Assembly (NCBI GenBank): GCA_033344895.1 | Contig: JAWPMN010000001.1 | Coordinates: 2,984,001-3,048,000, forward strand | Direction: 5' to 3' | DNA: 64,000 bases | From: Alphaproteobacteria bacterium | GTDB lineage: Bacteria > Pseudomonadota > Alphaproteobacteria > UBA8366 > Aestuariispiraceae | In this document: one piece after another, positions 53,197 to 62,367 of the stretch | Numbering within the stretch: the stretch's first letter is position 1 | How the letters are laid out: each line of letters starts with the position of its first letter | Notes under the pieces: generated by a model | Told to the model about the DNA's origin: nothing | Databases searched by the model: none | What the model saw: only the letters and a program-made list of their open reading frames with translations | Position numbers and translations under genes: made by a program

Positions 53197-54573
53197 ATGA
53201 GCGAATACGAGTACGACCTGTTTGTCATCGGTGCCGGTTCCGGCGGGGTCCGGGCCAGCCGCATGTCGTCTTCGCTCGGCGCGAAGGTTGCCATTGCCGA
53301 GGACCTGCATCTCGGCGGCACCTGCGTCAATGTCGGCTGCGTGCCGAAGAAGCTGATGGTCTATGCCTCGCATTATCACGAGGATTTCGATGAGGCGGCA
53401 GGGTTCGGCTGGACGGTCGGCCCGCGGGCCCACAACTGGTCGAAGCTGATCGAGGCGAAGAATACCGAAATCTCCCGCCTGAACGGCATCTACGGCAATC
53501 TGCTGAAAAATGCCGGTGTCGAACTGTTCAACGGTCGCGCGACCGTCACCGGGCCGCATGAGGTCGAGGTCGATGGACGCCGGATCACCGCCGAGCGCAT
53601 TCTGGTCGCTGTCGGCGGCTGGCCGTCCGTACCCGACATTCCTGGCAAGGAGCATGTGATCACGTCGAACGAATTCTTCTATCTCGACGATTTGCCGAAG
53701 CGGGTCATCGTTGTCGGCGGCGGCTACATTGCCGTCGAACTGGCGGGGATCTTCAACGGGTTGGGCGCTTCGGTGACACAGCTGTATCGCGGCCCGCTTT
53801 TTTTGCGCGGTTTTGATGAGGATATCCGTCATTTTACGGCGGGCGAGGTGCGCAAGAAGGGCATCGACCTGCAGTTCAAGAAGAACATCGCCTCGGTTGA
53901 GAAGAAGACCGATGGCGCCCTGGTTGCGACGCTCGAGGACGGGACCGAGATGGAAGCGGATACCATTCTCTATGCCACTGGGCGAACCCCTAAGACGAAG
54001 GATCTGGGGCTGGAAGCGGCCGGCGTCGAGATGACGAAGTCGGGCGCGATTGTCGTGAACGACGATTACCAGACCACTGTGCCGTCGATCTATGCGCTGG
54101 GGGACGTCATTGACCGCGTCGCGCTGACGCCTGTCGCCATCGGAGAGGGCATGGTTTTCGCCCATAATACCTATGGCAAGGGTGGGCGGAAGATGAGCTA
54201 TCGCGACATTCCGACGGCGGTGTTCAGTCAGCCGCCGATCGGCACGGTCGGCCTCACCGAAGAAGAGGCCCGCAAGGAATACGGCGAGATTGAGATCTAT
54301 CGTTCCGAATTCCGGCCGATGAAACATACGCTGTCCGGCAGCGATGAGCGCAGCCTGATGAAGTTGATCGTCGACAAGGCCAGCGACCGGGTCGTCGGCC
54401 TGCATATGGTCGGCCCGGAAGCCGGTGAGATCACCCAGGGCTTCGGTGTCGCCATGAAGGCGGGCGCGACGAAGGCGGACTTCGATGCCACGGTCGGCAT
54501 TCATCCGACCAGTGCGGAGGAGTTTGTGACGATGCGCGAGCCGGCGCGGCCGACCAGGGCCGCCGCCGAATAA
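53197..54573 (+). CDS. gor: Glutathione-disulphide reductase
   Basis: A 458-residue NADPH-dependent flavoenzyme that keeps glutathione reduced. The FAD motif is [12 protein letters not shown], the redox-active disulphide [15 protein letters not shown], the NADPH motif [15 protein letters not shown], and the C-terminal catalytic histidine [11 protein letters not shown]. This residue pattern matches glutathione reductase rather than lipoamide dehydrogenase or mercuric reductase. The start has a good gagc... purine-rich upstream site (aggagcg). It is divergent from the ferredoxin-like gene. Confidence 0.94.
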   Translation: MSEYEYDLFVIGAGSGGVRASRMSSSLGAKVAIAEDLHLGGTCVNVGCVPKKLMVYASHYHEDFDEAAGFGWTVGPRAHNWSKLIEAKNTEISRLNGIYGNLLKNAGVELFNGRATVTGPHEVEVDGRRITAERILVAVGGWPSVPDIPGKEHVITSNEFFYLDDLPKRVIVVGGGYIAVELAGIFNGLGASVTQLYRGPLFLRGFDEDIRHFTAGEVRKKGIDLQFKKNIASVEKKTDGALVATLEDGTEMEADTILYATGRTPKTKDLGLEAAGVEMTKSGAIVVNDDYQTTVPSIYALGDVIDRVALTPVAIGEGMVFAHNTYGKGGRKMSYRDIPTAVFSQPPIGTVGLTEEEARKEYGEIEIYRSEFRPMKHTLSGSDERSLMKLIVDKASDRVVGLHMVGPEAGEITQGFGVAMKAGATKADFDATVGIHPTSAEEFVTMREPARPTRAAAE

Positions 54574-54585
54574 CCCGGCCGACGC

Positions 54586-54753
54586 TTACAGGACGCAGTG
54601 CTTGGCGAACTCCGCGGCTTCCTTGGCCGTGATGTCCTCGGCATTGCGTTCCTTCATCATGTCGCACCATTCCTGGCTGCCGACCTTCGGCTCGCAGCCC
54701 GCCAGCACCAGTGCGGCCAGGAAAACGGTCCCGATTACCAGCTTGTTCTTCAT
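54586..54753 (-). CDS. Small DUF3012-type lipoprotein
   Basis: A 55-residue lipoprotein: a short signal sequence with lipobox LVLAGC at residues 17-20, then EPKVGSQEWC and a helical end TAKEAAEFAKHC. It contains two conserved cysteines (30 and 53) that are likely to form a disulphide. The WC...TA.EA..FA..C pattern matches DUF3012. It overlaps the upstream 80-residue relative by 4 nt, so the two are coupled. Function is unknown. Confidence 0.75.
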   Translation of the reverse strand: MKNKLVIGTVFLAALVLAGCEPKVGSQEWCDMMKERNAEDITAKEAAEFAKHCVL

Positions 54754-54992
54754 CCGCTCGATCCTTCTTCCTTGTTCGCGTCCGGGGGCTGAAGATCCCA
54801 GCGCATGCAGTTTTGTTCGGCGAACCCCCGCGCATCCTCGGCGGTCCAGTTTGTCAGCGGCTTGTCCCGGATTGCCTGGCACCAGCGCTTGTCGCCGGGC
54901 ATCGGCGGGCCGGGACGCAGGGCTTCCCATACAAGATAGGCCGAAACAGCCCCGATTCCGGCCCAAATGGCAATTTTGACGCCAGGTTTCAT
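54750..54992 (-). CDS. Membrane-anchored DUF3012-like microprotein
   Basis: An 80-residue protein with an N-terminal membrane anchor (VKIAIWAGIGAVSAYLVWEA, about residues 5-24) and no lipobox. Residues 33-62 repeat the pattern of the following lipoprotein: GDKRWCQAIRDKPLTNWTAEDARGFAEQNC, here abbreviated as WC...WTAEDARGFAEQNC. The cysteines are 38 and 62. The two genes therefore encode the same two-cysteine module with different anchors. It is convergent with gor and close to the divergent DAHP synthase gene. Confidence 0.7.
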   Translation of the reverse strand: MKPGVKIAIWAGIGAVSAYLVWEALRPGPPMPGDKRWCQAIRDKPLTNWTAEDARGFAEQNCMRWDLQPPDANKEEGSSG

Positions 54993-55189
54993 GTTTCCAT
55001 CCCGTTCCCGGTTTCTGCCGAAGGTTCCAATCCGGATCGGCGTGAATGTGGGAAAGTTGTAAATACCTCAATTTCCCGAATAACCGGTGGAAAACCTTGC
55101 GGTGACCGCGTAAAACAGGCCCCCGCCCCGACCATGATTCGGCATAGGGCCGTCCGCCGGGGAAAGAGAGAACTTTGGAGTTTAGGACA

Positions 55190-56578
55190 ATGGCACACGG
55201 AACCTGGAGCCCGGAAAGCTGGCGCACAAAGCCGATCCTGCAGGTGCCGGAGTATCCCGACGCATCGAAACTGCAGTCGATCGAGGCGGAACTGGCCTCC
55301 AATCCGCCCTTGGTATTTGCCGGCGAGGCGCGGAAGCTGAAAGCGTCGCTTGCCGAGGTTGCGGAAGGCCGCGCATTTCTGCTTCAGGGCGGGGATTGTG
55401 CCGAGAGCTTCGCGGAATTCTCTGCGAACAATATTCGCGACACATTCAAGGTTCTGCTGCAGATGGCTGTGGTGCTGACCTTCGGGGCGGCTTGCCCGGT
55501 GGTGAAGGTCGGCCGCATGGCGGGGCAGTTCGCAAAACCGCGCTCGGCGCCGACCGAGAAGCAAGGCGACAAGGAACTGCCCAGCTACCGCGGCGATATC
55601 GTCAACGGGATCGAGTTCACCGACGCCGATCGTGTGCCGGATCCGGCGCGCATGCTGCGCGCCTACCATCAGGCCGCGTCGACACTGAACCTGTTGCGCG
55701 CCTTTGCGCAGGGCGGCTTCGCCGATCTGCATCAGGTGCATCAGTGGAATTTGGATTTCGTTGCGGACAGCGCCCAGGGTGAGCGTTATCAGGCCCTGGC
55801 CGACCGCCTAGACGAAACGCTCAGCTTCATGGCCGCTTGCGGCCTGACGTCGGAGCGGGTGCCACAGATCGCGGAGACCGAGTTCTACACCAGTCATGAA
55901 GGTCTGTTGCTGTGGTACGAGCAGGCGCTGACCCGCCGCGACAGCATCACCGGAGGCTGGTACGATTGTTCGGCCCACATGATCTGGATCGGGGACCGTA
56001 CGCGTCAGCCGGATGGGGCCCATATCGAATTCTGCCGCGGGGTCGAAAACCCGATTGGCATGAAATGCGGCCCGTCGACCGATCCGGACGAACTGATCCG
56101 TCTGATCGACATTCTGAACCCGAAGAACGAAGCGGGTCGCCTGACACTGATCGCACGTATGGGGAGCGACAAGGTGCAGGATCACCTGCCGGCCCTGCTG
56201 CGGCGCGTGAAGCAGGAAGGCCGCAAGGTCGTCTGGTCCTGCGATCCGATGCATGGCAACGTCATCAAGTCGGAAAGCGGCTACAAGACGCGGCCGTTCG
56301 ACCGGATTCTGGCCGAGGTTCGTCAGTTCTTCGATGCGCATGAGGCCGAAGGTACGCATGCCGGCGGCGTGCATTTCGAAATGACCGGTCAGGATGTCAC
56401 CGAATGCCTGGGCGGTGCGCAGGCAATTTCGGATTCCGACCTGTCGGCGCGTTACCACACGCATTGTGACCCGCGCCTGAACGGTGCTCAGGCGCTGGAA
56501 CTGGCCTTCCTGATCGCCGAGGAACTGAAGGCCGGTCGTGCCGCGGGACGCCTGCGCCCGTCGGAGGCTGCCGAGTAA
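55190..56578 (+). CDS. Class II 3-deoxy-7-phosphoheptulonate (DAHP) synthase
   Basis: A 462-residue enzyme, the plant/mycobacterial-type class II form, that starts the shikimate pathway from PEP and erythrose-4-phosphate. It shows [19 protein letters not shown] near the start, [30 protein letters not shown], metal- and substrate-binding [11 protein letters not shown], then [11 protein letters not shown] and [16 protein letters not shown]. It carries no regulatory leader that I can see. The ATG at 55190 is preferred over a TTG at 55175. Downstream is a terminator. Confidence 0.95.
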   Translation: MAHGTWSPESWRTKPILQVPEYPDASKLQSIEAELASNPPLVFAGEARKLKASLAEVAEGRAFLLQGGDCAESFAEFSANNIRDTFKVLLQMAVVLTFGAACPVVKVGRMAGQFAKPRSAPTEKQGDKELPSYRGDIVNGIEFTDADRVPDPARMLRAYHQAASTLNLLRAFAQGGFADLHQVHQWNLDFVADSAQGERYQALADRLDETLSFMAACGLTSERVPQIAETEFYTSHEGLLLWYEQALTRRDSITGGWYDCSAHMIWIGDRTRQPDGAHIEFCRGVENPIGMKCGPSTDPDELIRLIDILNPKNEAGRLTLIARMGSDKVQDHLPALLRRVKQEGRKVVWSCDPMHGNVIKSESGYKTRPFDRILAEVRQFFDAHEAEGTHAGGVHFEMTGQDVTECLGGAQAISDSDLSARYHTHCDPRLNGAQALELAFLIAEELKAGRAAGRLRPSEAAE

Positions 56579-56586
56579 TCATGGGA

Positions 56587-56630
56587 CGCCGCGGGGGCGC
56601 TGGTTCCCGCGGCGGACTTCCTTCCTTTCA
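56587..56630 (+). terminator. Rho-independent terminator of the DAHP synthase gene
   Basis: A perfect 9-bp stem (56587-56595 with 56606-56614) and a 10-nt loop are followed by a pyrimidine/T-rich tail. It lies 8 nt after the stop and separates this gene from the next. Confidence 0.65.
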
Positions 56631-56656
56631 TTCCTTGTCGTGGGGGCAGGGGCATC

Positions 56657-57823
56657 ATGCCGGATCGTAAAGAGGTAGACGCCTTCGTCCATCGCTGGAC
56701 GGACGCTTATTTCAACCGCACCCGCGAGATTGTCGAGAAGTTCGGCGATTGCAGGGTGACCTATGCCATCTTCATGCGCCGCCCTGTCGTGTCCGCCCCG
56801 CGTCTGGCCATCGAATGGTTGCGCCGAACCGTCGAGGAAAGAGGCAGCACCGTCGATATCGATCTGCGATACGAGGAAGGGCGCTGGGTCGGTGCCGGGG
56901 AACCGATCATGTATGTGACGGGGTCTTTTCGGGCACTCTGCGACCTTGAAACCCTGTTGCTGCAGAAGATCGGCCCGCCCTGTGTCGCGGCCTATAATGC
57001 GTTCACCATGTGTCAGGAGCTGCCGCAGACGGCCTTTCTGGCCATGGATGCGCGTCACTGCGCCGGTACGGAAATGGCGGAAATCATGGCCTATGCCGCT
57101 TCCGTCGGATCGGACAGGGCGAAGCGCAAGTCCGGCGCCGTGGGGTTCAGCGGCAATGCAACGGATGCCACTGCGCACTATTTTGGCCAGAGCGCGGGTA
57201 TGGGGACCATGCCGCATGCGCTGATCGGCTATGCCGGCTCCACGGTCCGTGCCGCCGAGATGTTTCACGAGGCCCATCCGGACAAGATGCTGATCGTTCT
57301 GGTCGACTATTTCGGCCATGAGGTCACCGACGCGCTGGCGGTCTGCGAGCGTTTTCCGGAACTGGCCCGCGCCGGCAGTCTTGGGGTGCGCCTGGATACA
57401 CCGGGCGGGCGCTTCTGCGAGGGGCTGGACCCGGCGGAATCCTATGCCGTCCTGGACCGAAACGCGCCACGTTCGATCCGCGGGTATCGCAACGAAAACG
57501 AGCTGCGGCACCTGATCGGCCCCGGCGTGTCTGCCGCCGCCGTCTGGCATATGCGTGAGGCGCTGGACCGGGCCGGGTTTGTGAATGTGAAGATCGTCGC
57601 ATCCAGCGGCTTCGGTCCGGAGAAATGCAAGGTGATGGCCCTGGCCGATGCGCCGCTCAATGTGATCGGGACCGGCAGCTATCTGCCCGACCGCTGGTCG
57701 GAAACCTACGCGACGGCCGACATCGTCGAGTATGACGGCAAGCGCCGCGTCAAGGTCGGGCGCGAGTTTCTGCTCCGCAAGCCCGGACCTGCGAATGGTG
57801 AAAAGGGGTCCGATCAGCCGTGA
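56657..57823 (+). CDS. Nicotinate phosphoribosyltransferase-like protein
   Basis: A 388-residue protein resembling nicotinate phosphoribosyltransferases (PncB), which make nicotinate mononucleotide from nicotinate and PRPP for NAD salvage. Supporting blocks: YFNRTREIVEKFGDC at the start, EPIMYVTGSFRALCDLETLLLQKIGPP, the RHCAGTEMAEIMAYAASVGSDRAKRK stretch, the phosphate-loop region with GVRLDTPGG, and IVASSGFGPEKCKVMALADAPLNVIGTGSYL. Family length is about 400, so it is complete. A related quinolinate-type transferase or an unusual substrate is possible. It overlaps the PAS gene by 4 nt. Confidence 0.85.
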   Translation: MPDRKEVDAFVHRWTDAYFNRTREIVEKFGDCRVTYAIFMRRPVVSAPRLAIEWLRRTVEERGSTVDIDLRYEEGRWVGAGEPIMYVTGSFRALCDLETLLLQKIGPPCVAAYNAFTMCQELPQTAFLAMDARHCAGTEMAEIMAYAASVGSDRAKRKSGAVGFSGNATDATAHYFGQSAGMGTMPHALIGYAGSTVRAAEMFHEAHPDKMLIVLVDYFGHEVTDALAVCERFPELARAGSLGVRLDTPGGRFCEGLDPAESYAVLDRNAPRSIRGYRNENELRHLIGPGVSAAAVWHMREALDRAGFVNVKIVASSGFGPEKCKVMALADAPLNVIGTGSYLPDRWSETYATADIVEYDGKRRVKVGREFLLRKPGPANGEKGSDQP

Positions 57824-58398
57824 ACGGTTTGTTCAGCAGACGTGTCCGGGAGCCCGGCGCCCTGAACGAAAAGGCGTTCCGTGATGCATTGACCGGGACC
57901 GAACTGCGGGACCTGTTTGACTATTGGTGGCGGGGTCGCGCCGACGCGCCGTTTCCCCGACGGTCGGATATCGATCCGCTCGATCTACCGAAAGCACTGC
58001 TGCCGCATCTCTATATCCTGACGCTGGAGCCGGATGGCGGCTATCGGTTCAGGTTGGCCGGGACGCGGATGGCGGAAATCTTCAGGAACGATGTCACCGG
58101 AAAGCGTCTCGACGCGGTTCTGGAGGGGCATGACCTCGACAATGCGCTCCGCTCCTACGGGCGGATCGTCAAAGGGGCCGTGCCCTGGTATTCGCGGGTT
58201 ATCTACAAGGTCGACGGCGAAAGCGGCATTCTCTATCAGCGCCTGACCTTGCCGCTTGGCGAGGACGGCAAGGTCACGCATCTTTTGGGCGGGCTGACCG
58301 TGCACCGCGAACTTCGCATATATGAGGAGTTCTACGAGTCGCACGGCCGGCATGCCCTGGATGTCGAGGACCGGCTGGAGGCCGTGCTGAAGCCCTAG
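57820..58398 (+). CDS. PAS_5 domain protein
   Basis: A 192-residue protein of the PAS_5 type (PF07310), common in Alphaproteobacteria. The GTG at 57820 overlaps the NAPRT stop (GTGA). Recognisable segments are LRDLFDYWWRGRADAPFPRRSDIDPLDLPKALLPHLYILTLE, read as short blocks, followed by YRFRLAGTRMAEIFRNDVTGKRLDAVL. PAS domains bind small ligands or sense redox state. No output domain is attached, so it may act through a partner. Its 3' end overlaps that of the convergent MscS gene by 4 nt. Confidence 0.82.
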   Translation: MNGLFSRRVREPGALNEKAFRDALTGTELRDLFDYWWRGRADAPFPRRSDIDPLDLPKALLPHLYILTLEPDGGYRFRLAGTRMAEIFRNDVTGKRLDAVLEGHDLDNALRSYGRIVKGAVPWYSRVIYKVDGESGILYQRLTLPLGEDGKVTHLLGGLTVHRELRIYEEFYESHGRHALDVEDRLEAVLKP

Positions 58399-60920
58399 CG
58401 CGGGGCGTCCTGGCCAGGTTCCTGCGGTGTCCGGTCCACGTCCGGTGTTGCATCCGTTGCTTCGTCCGACTTGACCTGCCCTGTGACCGCCTGCAATCGC
58501 GCCTGCGCCGGATCGCCGTTTTCGACCAGATGGACGACACGCTGCGCATAGGGGATAACAATTCCTTCTTGCGGGAACCGACGCAGGATTTCCTTGCGGA
58601 CATCGCTGGCGATCCAGACGACCCAGAGTATGTCGCTGGTAAACAGCCGGATTTCCATATCGATCCGGCTTTCGCCGACATTCATGACCAGCGCGACCGG
58701 CTCAGGATAGCGCCGGCAACGCGGATGCTCCCGCGCGATCTCCAACAGGATATCGCAAACCTTGTCGATGTCGCTGTCCAGGGCGACGCCGATCGGAATG
58801 TCGACACGGCCGATCTTGTCCTTATGCGTCCAGTTCTTCAGGGCCTGGGACAGCAGGTCCGCATTGGGGACGATGACGCTCGCCTTCTGCCAGGTTTCGA
58901 TCTCCGTCGCCCGCATGTTGATCTGCTTGACGAAGCCTTCATTGGAGCCGACGACGACCCAGTCGCCGACCTTGATTGGACGCTCGATCAAAAGGATCAG
59001 GCCGGACACGAAATTGTTCACGATGTTCTGAAGGCCGAAGCCGATCCCGACCGACAGTGCGCCTGCGATCAGTGCGATATTGGTCAGATCGACACCCGCG
59101 ACCGCGACTGCCAGAGCCGCCGCAACAACGAAACCGACGTATCCGATGCCGGCCGTGATCGAGTGACGCAGGCTCTCTTCGATCTCGGTTTCCGGCAGGA
59201 TCTTTTCCGCCAGGCTGCGTTTCAGGGCCCGAATCAATGCCAGCGCGGCGATGAAGACGAAAACCGCCAGCAGGATGTCGGTCAGCGAGATCGTCACATT
59301 TCCGATCTGAAGGCCGCTGAGGGCGATCCGCATGCCGTGCAGCATGTCGGATTCGGAAACGCCCCAATTCGGCGCGATGATGCTGAGACCCAGAATGAAG
59401 ATGGCCACGTCCAGCAGGAAACGGGTGACGAATTTCAGCCGGCTGCGTGTCTTGTGACGCACGGCCAGCCGATCCCGGACGACCGTGCTGCCCGTGACCA
59501 GGCCAATGACCTCCCGAAACAGGCCACGCAGGATGTAGAGGATCGATACCAGAATGGCCGACCCCAGAAGATTGTTCAGAAGGTAGTCGCCCAGATTGAT
59601 GTAGCCGAGTGCGGGCGCGAGCGTTCCAACCAGTGTCAGAAGGACCAGAAGGGCGTGCGTCGCCTTCCAGAACGGCCGCCGGACGGACCGAACGCCTTCC
59701 TCCTCCTCATCCGTTTCGTCGGGGTCCTCCGTTCGATCCTGGGCGATTTCATCGTCGGTCTTCCAAAGCGAGGGGCGCAGCAGAGCGAGCGTGAGCAGCC
59801 CCTGCGCAAGGCACATGCCGAACGTCCAGACAGACTGAAACTCGACGGATAGTACGTCCGACAGCTGCGGCACGGCGTCCCCTGTGCGCAGCACGAACTC
59901 GTCGACACAGAACAGAAGCGCCAGGGGACGGATGAGGTGCAGAATCTGCTGCCCTTTCTCGGGCTCCAGTCCGGTCAGGCGCCAGCTCGGGTCTTCCGGG
60001 GAAAAGACCGAATGGGGAAGGGCGGTTACCAGAACGAAAACCATCAGGCTTTCGGCCGCGAGTCTCAGGATGGTTCCGAAATCGCTTTGAAAGGGAGAGC
60101 CGTCCGCCTGGGTGCGCAGAATGATCACCCCCAGGATCGCGGCGGGCAGAATGCCCCGGGCGACGCCGTCGGCGATGGCCGCCAGCAGTCGGCGACTGTA
60201 GGGCGGCGGTTCTTCGACCGGATAGGGACCGAACCGCCGCAGAACGAAGGCGCGAAGCCACCAGGCAGCGGCGACGCCGACCAGAAAGAACGCCGCGGCG
60301 GTCAGGAACCCGCCGCTGCGTTCGTCATCCGGCAGGGCCTGCCACCAACCGACGGCGGTCAGGGCGATGTTGGCGACATATTGCGCAACCGTATCCGGGA
60401 CGGTCGCAATCGTGTCGGGCAGATAGGGCAGAGGCCCCTGTTCCATCAACTGCGCGGCGAGGCGCGTGCGCTGTTCCTGACCGATGCGGGCTACAAGATT
60501 TGTCGCCCGTGTGATGGCCAGATCCGCAAGGGAGACCTGCGACTTCGCTTCCGAAATGGACTCGTTCAGGCGCGACCGTTCCTTGGCAACAGGGTCCGGC
60601 TCCGGAACGGCATTTTCACCCTCCGGAGGTGGTCCCAAGGCCTCCAGTCGGGCATTCAGTTCGCTGAGGGTCGCGGCCGCCCGATCCCGTGCCTGGGTTG
60701 CCTCGTTGATGACCTTGTTGAGGGTTTTCTTGACCGGCTCGCCGGCCTCGGCGGACAGTTCGGTGTTCTTCAGAAGCTCCTCGATCACGTCCATATCGCC
60801 ATTCCAGTCGGAGGCGCGTTCGCTGAACGGTGTTTCGGGGTTCTGGGCGCGCACCGACTCGACCGGCGAAACCAGGACGGCCAGGGCCAGAATCAGAAGG
60901 GCAAGGAGGCGACAAGCCAT
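58395..60920 (-). CDS. Large MscS-family mechanosensitive channel
   Basis: An 841-residue inner-membrane protein: signal peptide, a periplasmic coiled or helical domain (about residues 30-180), about nine to eleven membrane helices, and the MscS pore. The pore segment reads GFGLQNIVNNFVSGLILLIERPIKVGDWVVV, and the beta domain NEGFVKQINMRATEIETWQ precedes the C-terminal cytoplasmic cage (VDIPIGVALDSDIDK). It resembles MscK/DUF3772-type long channels, releasing solutes on osmotic downshock. The ATG at 60920 is preferred over the open frame to 61013 because of the signal peptide. It is divergent from pgi. Confidence 0.92.
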   Translation of the reverse strand: MACRLLALLILALAVLVSPVESVRAQNPETPFSERASDWNGDMDVIEELLKNTELSAEAGEPVKKTLNKVINEATQARDRAAATLSELNARLEALGPPPEGENAVPEPDPVAKERSRLNESISEAKSQVSLADLAITRATNLVARIGQEQRTRLAAQLMEQGPLPYLPDTIATVPDTVAQYVANIALTAVGWWQALPDDERSGGFLTAAAFFLVGVAAAWWLRAFVLRRFGPYPVEEPPPYSRRLLAAIADGVARGILPAAILGVIILRTQADGSPFQSDFGTILRLAAESLMVFVLVTALPHSVFSPEDPSWRLTGLEPEKGQQILHLIRPLALLFCVDEFVLRTGDAVPQLSDVLSVEFQSVWTFGMCLAQGLLTLALLRPSLWKTDDEIAQDRTEDPDETDEEEEGVRSVRRPFWKATHALLVLLTLVGTLAPALGYINLGDYLLNNLLGSAILVSILYILRGLFREVIGLVTGSTVVRDRLAVRHKTRSRLKFVTRFLLDVAIFILGLSIIAPNWGVSESDMLHGMRIALSGLQIGNVTISLTDILLAVFVFIAALALIRALKRSLAEKILPETEIEESLRHSITAGIGYVGFVVAAALAVAVAGVDLTNIALIAGALSVGIGFGLQNIVNNFVSGLILLIERPIKVGDWVVVGSNEGFVKQINMRATEIETWQKASVIVPNADLLSQALKNWTHKDKIGRVDIPIGVALDSDIDKVCDILLEIAREHPRCRRYPEPVALVMNVGESRIDMEIRLFTSDILWVVWIASDVRKEILRRFPQEGIVIPYAQRVVHLVENGDPAQARLQAVTGQVKSDEATDATPDVDRTPQEPGQDAPR

Positions 60921-60984
60921 CAAGCTTCTCAAAGGGTTGGATTGCAACGCAGCGTCGGGATGGACTGTAACACAGCGCTTCGTT

Positions 60985-62367
60985 ATGAACAGGGCTATGC
61001 CGGAATCAGCCATGCTCCCCGATATGGATACCGATCCAGAACTGAGCGCCCTTCTGGGGTATCGTCAAAGCGTCGAAGATTGCCTTGCCGATCGGATCGG
61101 TACGGGCGGTCTGAGCGCGTCGACTCTGGAGACGCTCCTGGGGCGGCTGACCCCGGCTATTGAGCGACTTCAGGCGGCACATGAATCCGGGCAGGTGCCT
61201 TTCCTTCGATTGCCGGCCGCCCGCGCCGATCTGCAGGCGCTGGAACCCTATGCCGCCCATTATCAGCGTCGGTTCGACGATGTCCTGATTCTGGGTACCG
61301 GGGGCAGTTCACTGGGGTCGCGGGCTCTGTATGAGATGGCGGACCGGGAGGCGGACCGGCTGCGTCGGGCGCCGCAACTTCACATCATCACCAATGTGGA
61401 CCCGTTTGTCTGGGACCGACTGATCCGTCGCCTGGACTACCGTAAGACGGGGATCGTCGTGATCTCCAAATCGGGCGGCACCACGGAAACCATGATGCAG
61501 TTCCTGTCGCTTCTGCCGGTTGTGCTGGAGCAGTTGGAAGCCGACGAGCTGCACCGGCACGTCACCCTGATTACCGAGCCCGGCGACAACCCGTTGCGGC
61601 GGCTCGGCGCGCGTTACAAGATTCCGGTTCTGGATCACGACCCGCGCGTCGGTGGTCGGTATTCGGTGCTCAGTGTCGTCGGGATGCTGCCGACGATGAT
61701 TGCCGGCCTTGATGCGATCGAGACACGCGAAGGCGCCCAGAAAGTGCTGGAGCAGGCCCTTGCATCGAAGGACAACCCCGCGGCCTGCCCCGCGGCGGTC
61801 GGCGCGGCGGTCAGCGTCGGACTTCAGATGGACCGGTCCATCGCGGCGACGGTCATGCTGGCCTATTCTGATCGGCTGGGATCCTTGGCGCGCTGGTATC
61901 GCCAGCTCTGGGCCGAAAGCCTCGGCAAGAAGGGCCAGGGCACGACGCCGGTTTACGCCACCGGTCCGGTCGATCAGCACAGTCAGCTTCAACTGTGGCT
62001 CGACGGTCCGGCCGACAAGATGTTCACCGTCATGGGGGGACCCAATGACCTTGGCGGCGCGGGAATAGATCCCGCGCTGGCAGACGACCCGCGCCTGGAA
62101 TACATGGTCGGACGTTCCATGGGCGATCTGATGGAGGCGTCCCGGCGCGCCACTGCGGAGACCCTGGCGCGACGCGGTCGACCGGTGCGGCGCATCGAAA
62201 TGGCCCGCATTGACGAAGGGTCGATGGGTGCCCTGATGATGCATTTCATGCTGGAAACCGTTCTGGCGGCGGATCTCATGGGGGTCGATCCCTTTGATCA
62301 GCCCGCGGTCGAGGATGGCAAGGTGCTGATTCGTCGCTATCTGGCGGAGCGCGGAGACGCGTCGTGA
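60985..62367 (+). CDS. pgi: Glucose-6-phosphate isomerase
   Basis: A 460-residue cytoplasmic isomerase of glucose-6-phosphate and fructose-6-phosphate. It contains the [15 protein letters not shown] loop and [15 protein letters not shown]. The active-site Glu is in the [11 protein letters not shown] region and the catalytic lysine/histidine are in [13 protein letters not shown]. The length (about 450) fits the shorter bacterial type. The start is uncertain: ATGs at 60985, 60997, 61012 and 61024 are all in frame with weak ribosome sites; the first is given. The stop overlaps mutL by 4 nt. Confidence 0.92.
   Translation: MNRAMPESAMLPDMDTDPELSALLGYRQSVEDCLADRIGTGGLSASTLETLLGRLTPAIERLQAAHESGQVPFLRLPAARADLQALEPYAAHYQRRFDDVLILGTGGSSLGSRALYEMADREADRLRRAPQLHIITNVDPFVWDRLIRRLDYRKTGIVVISKSGGTTETMMQFLSLLPVVLEQLEADELHRHVTLITEPGDNPLRRLGARYKIPVLDHDPRVGGRYSVLSVVGMLPTMIAGLDAIETREGAQKVLEQALASKDNPAACPAAVGAAVSVGLQMDRSIAATVMLAYSDRLGSLARWYRQLWAESLGKKGQGTTPVYATGPVDQHSQLQLWLDGPADKMFTVMGGPNDLGGAGIDPALADDPRLEYMVGRSMGDLMEASRRATAETLARRGRPVRRIEMARIDEGSMGALMMHFMLETVLAADLMGVDPFDQPAVEDGKVLIRRYLAERGDAS

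Noticed and set aside
54993-55189. Attenuator or leader peptide for the DAHP synthase gene
   Set aside because: No run of aromatic codons followed by a terminator is visible; the region shows nothing convincing.
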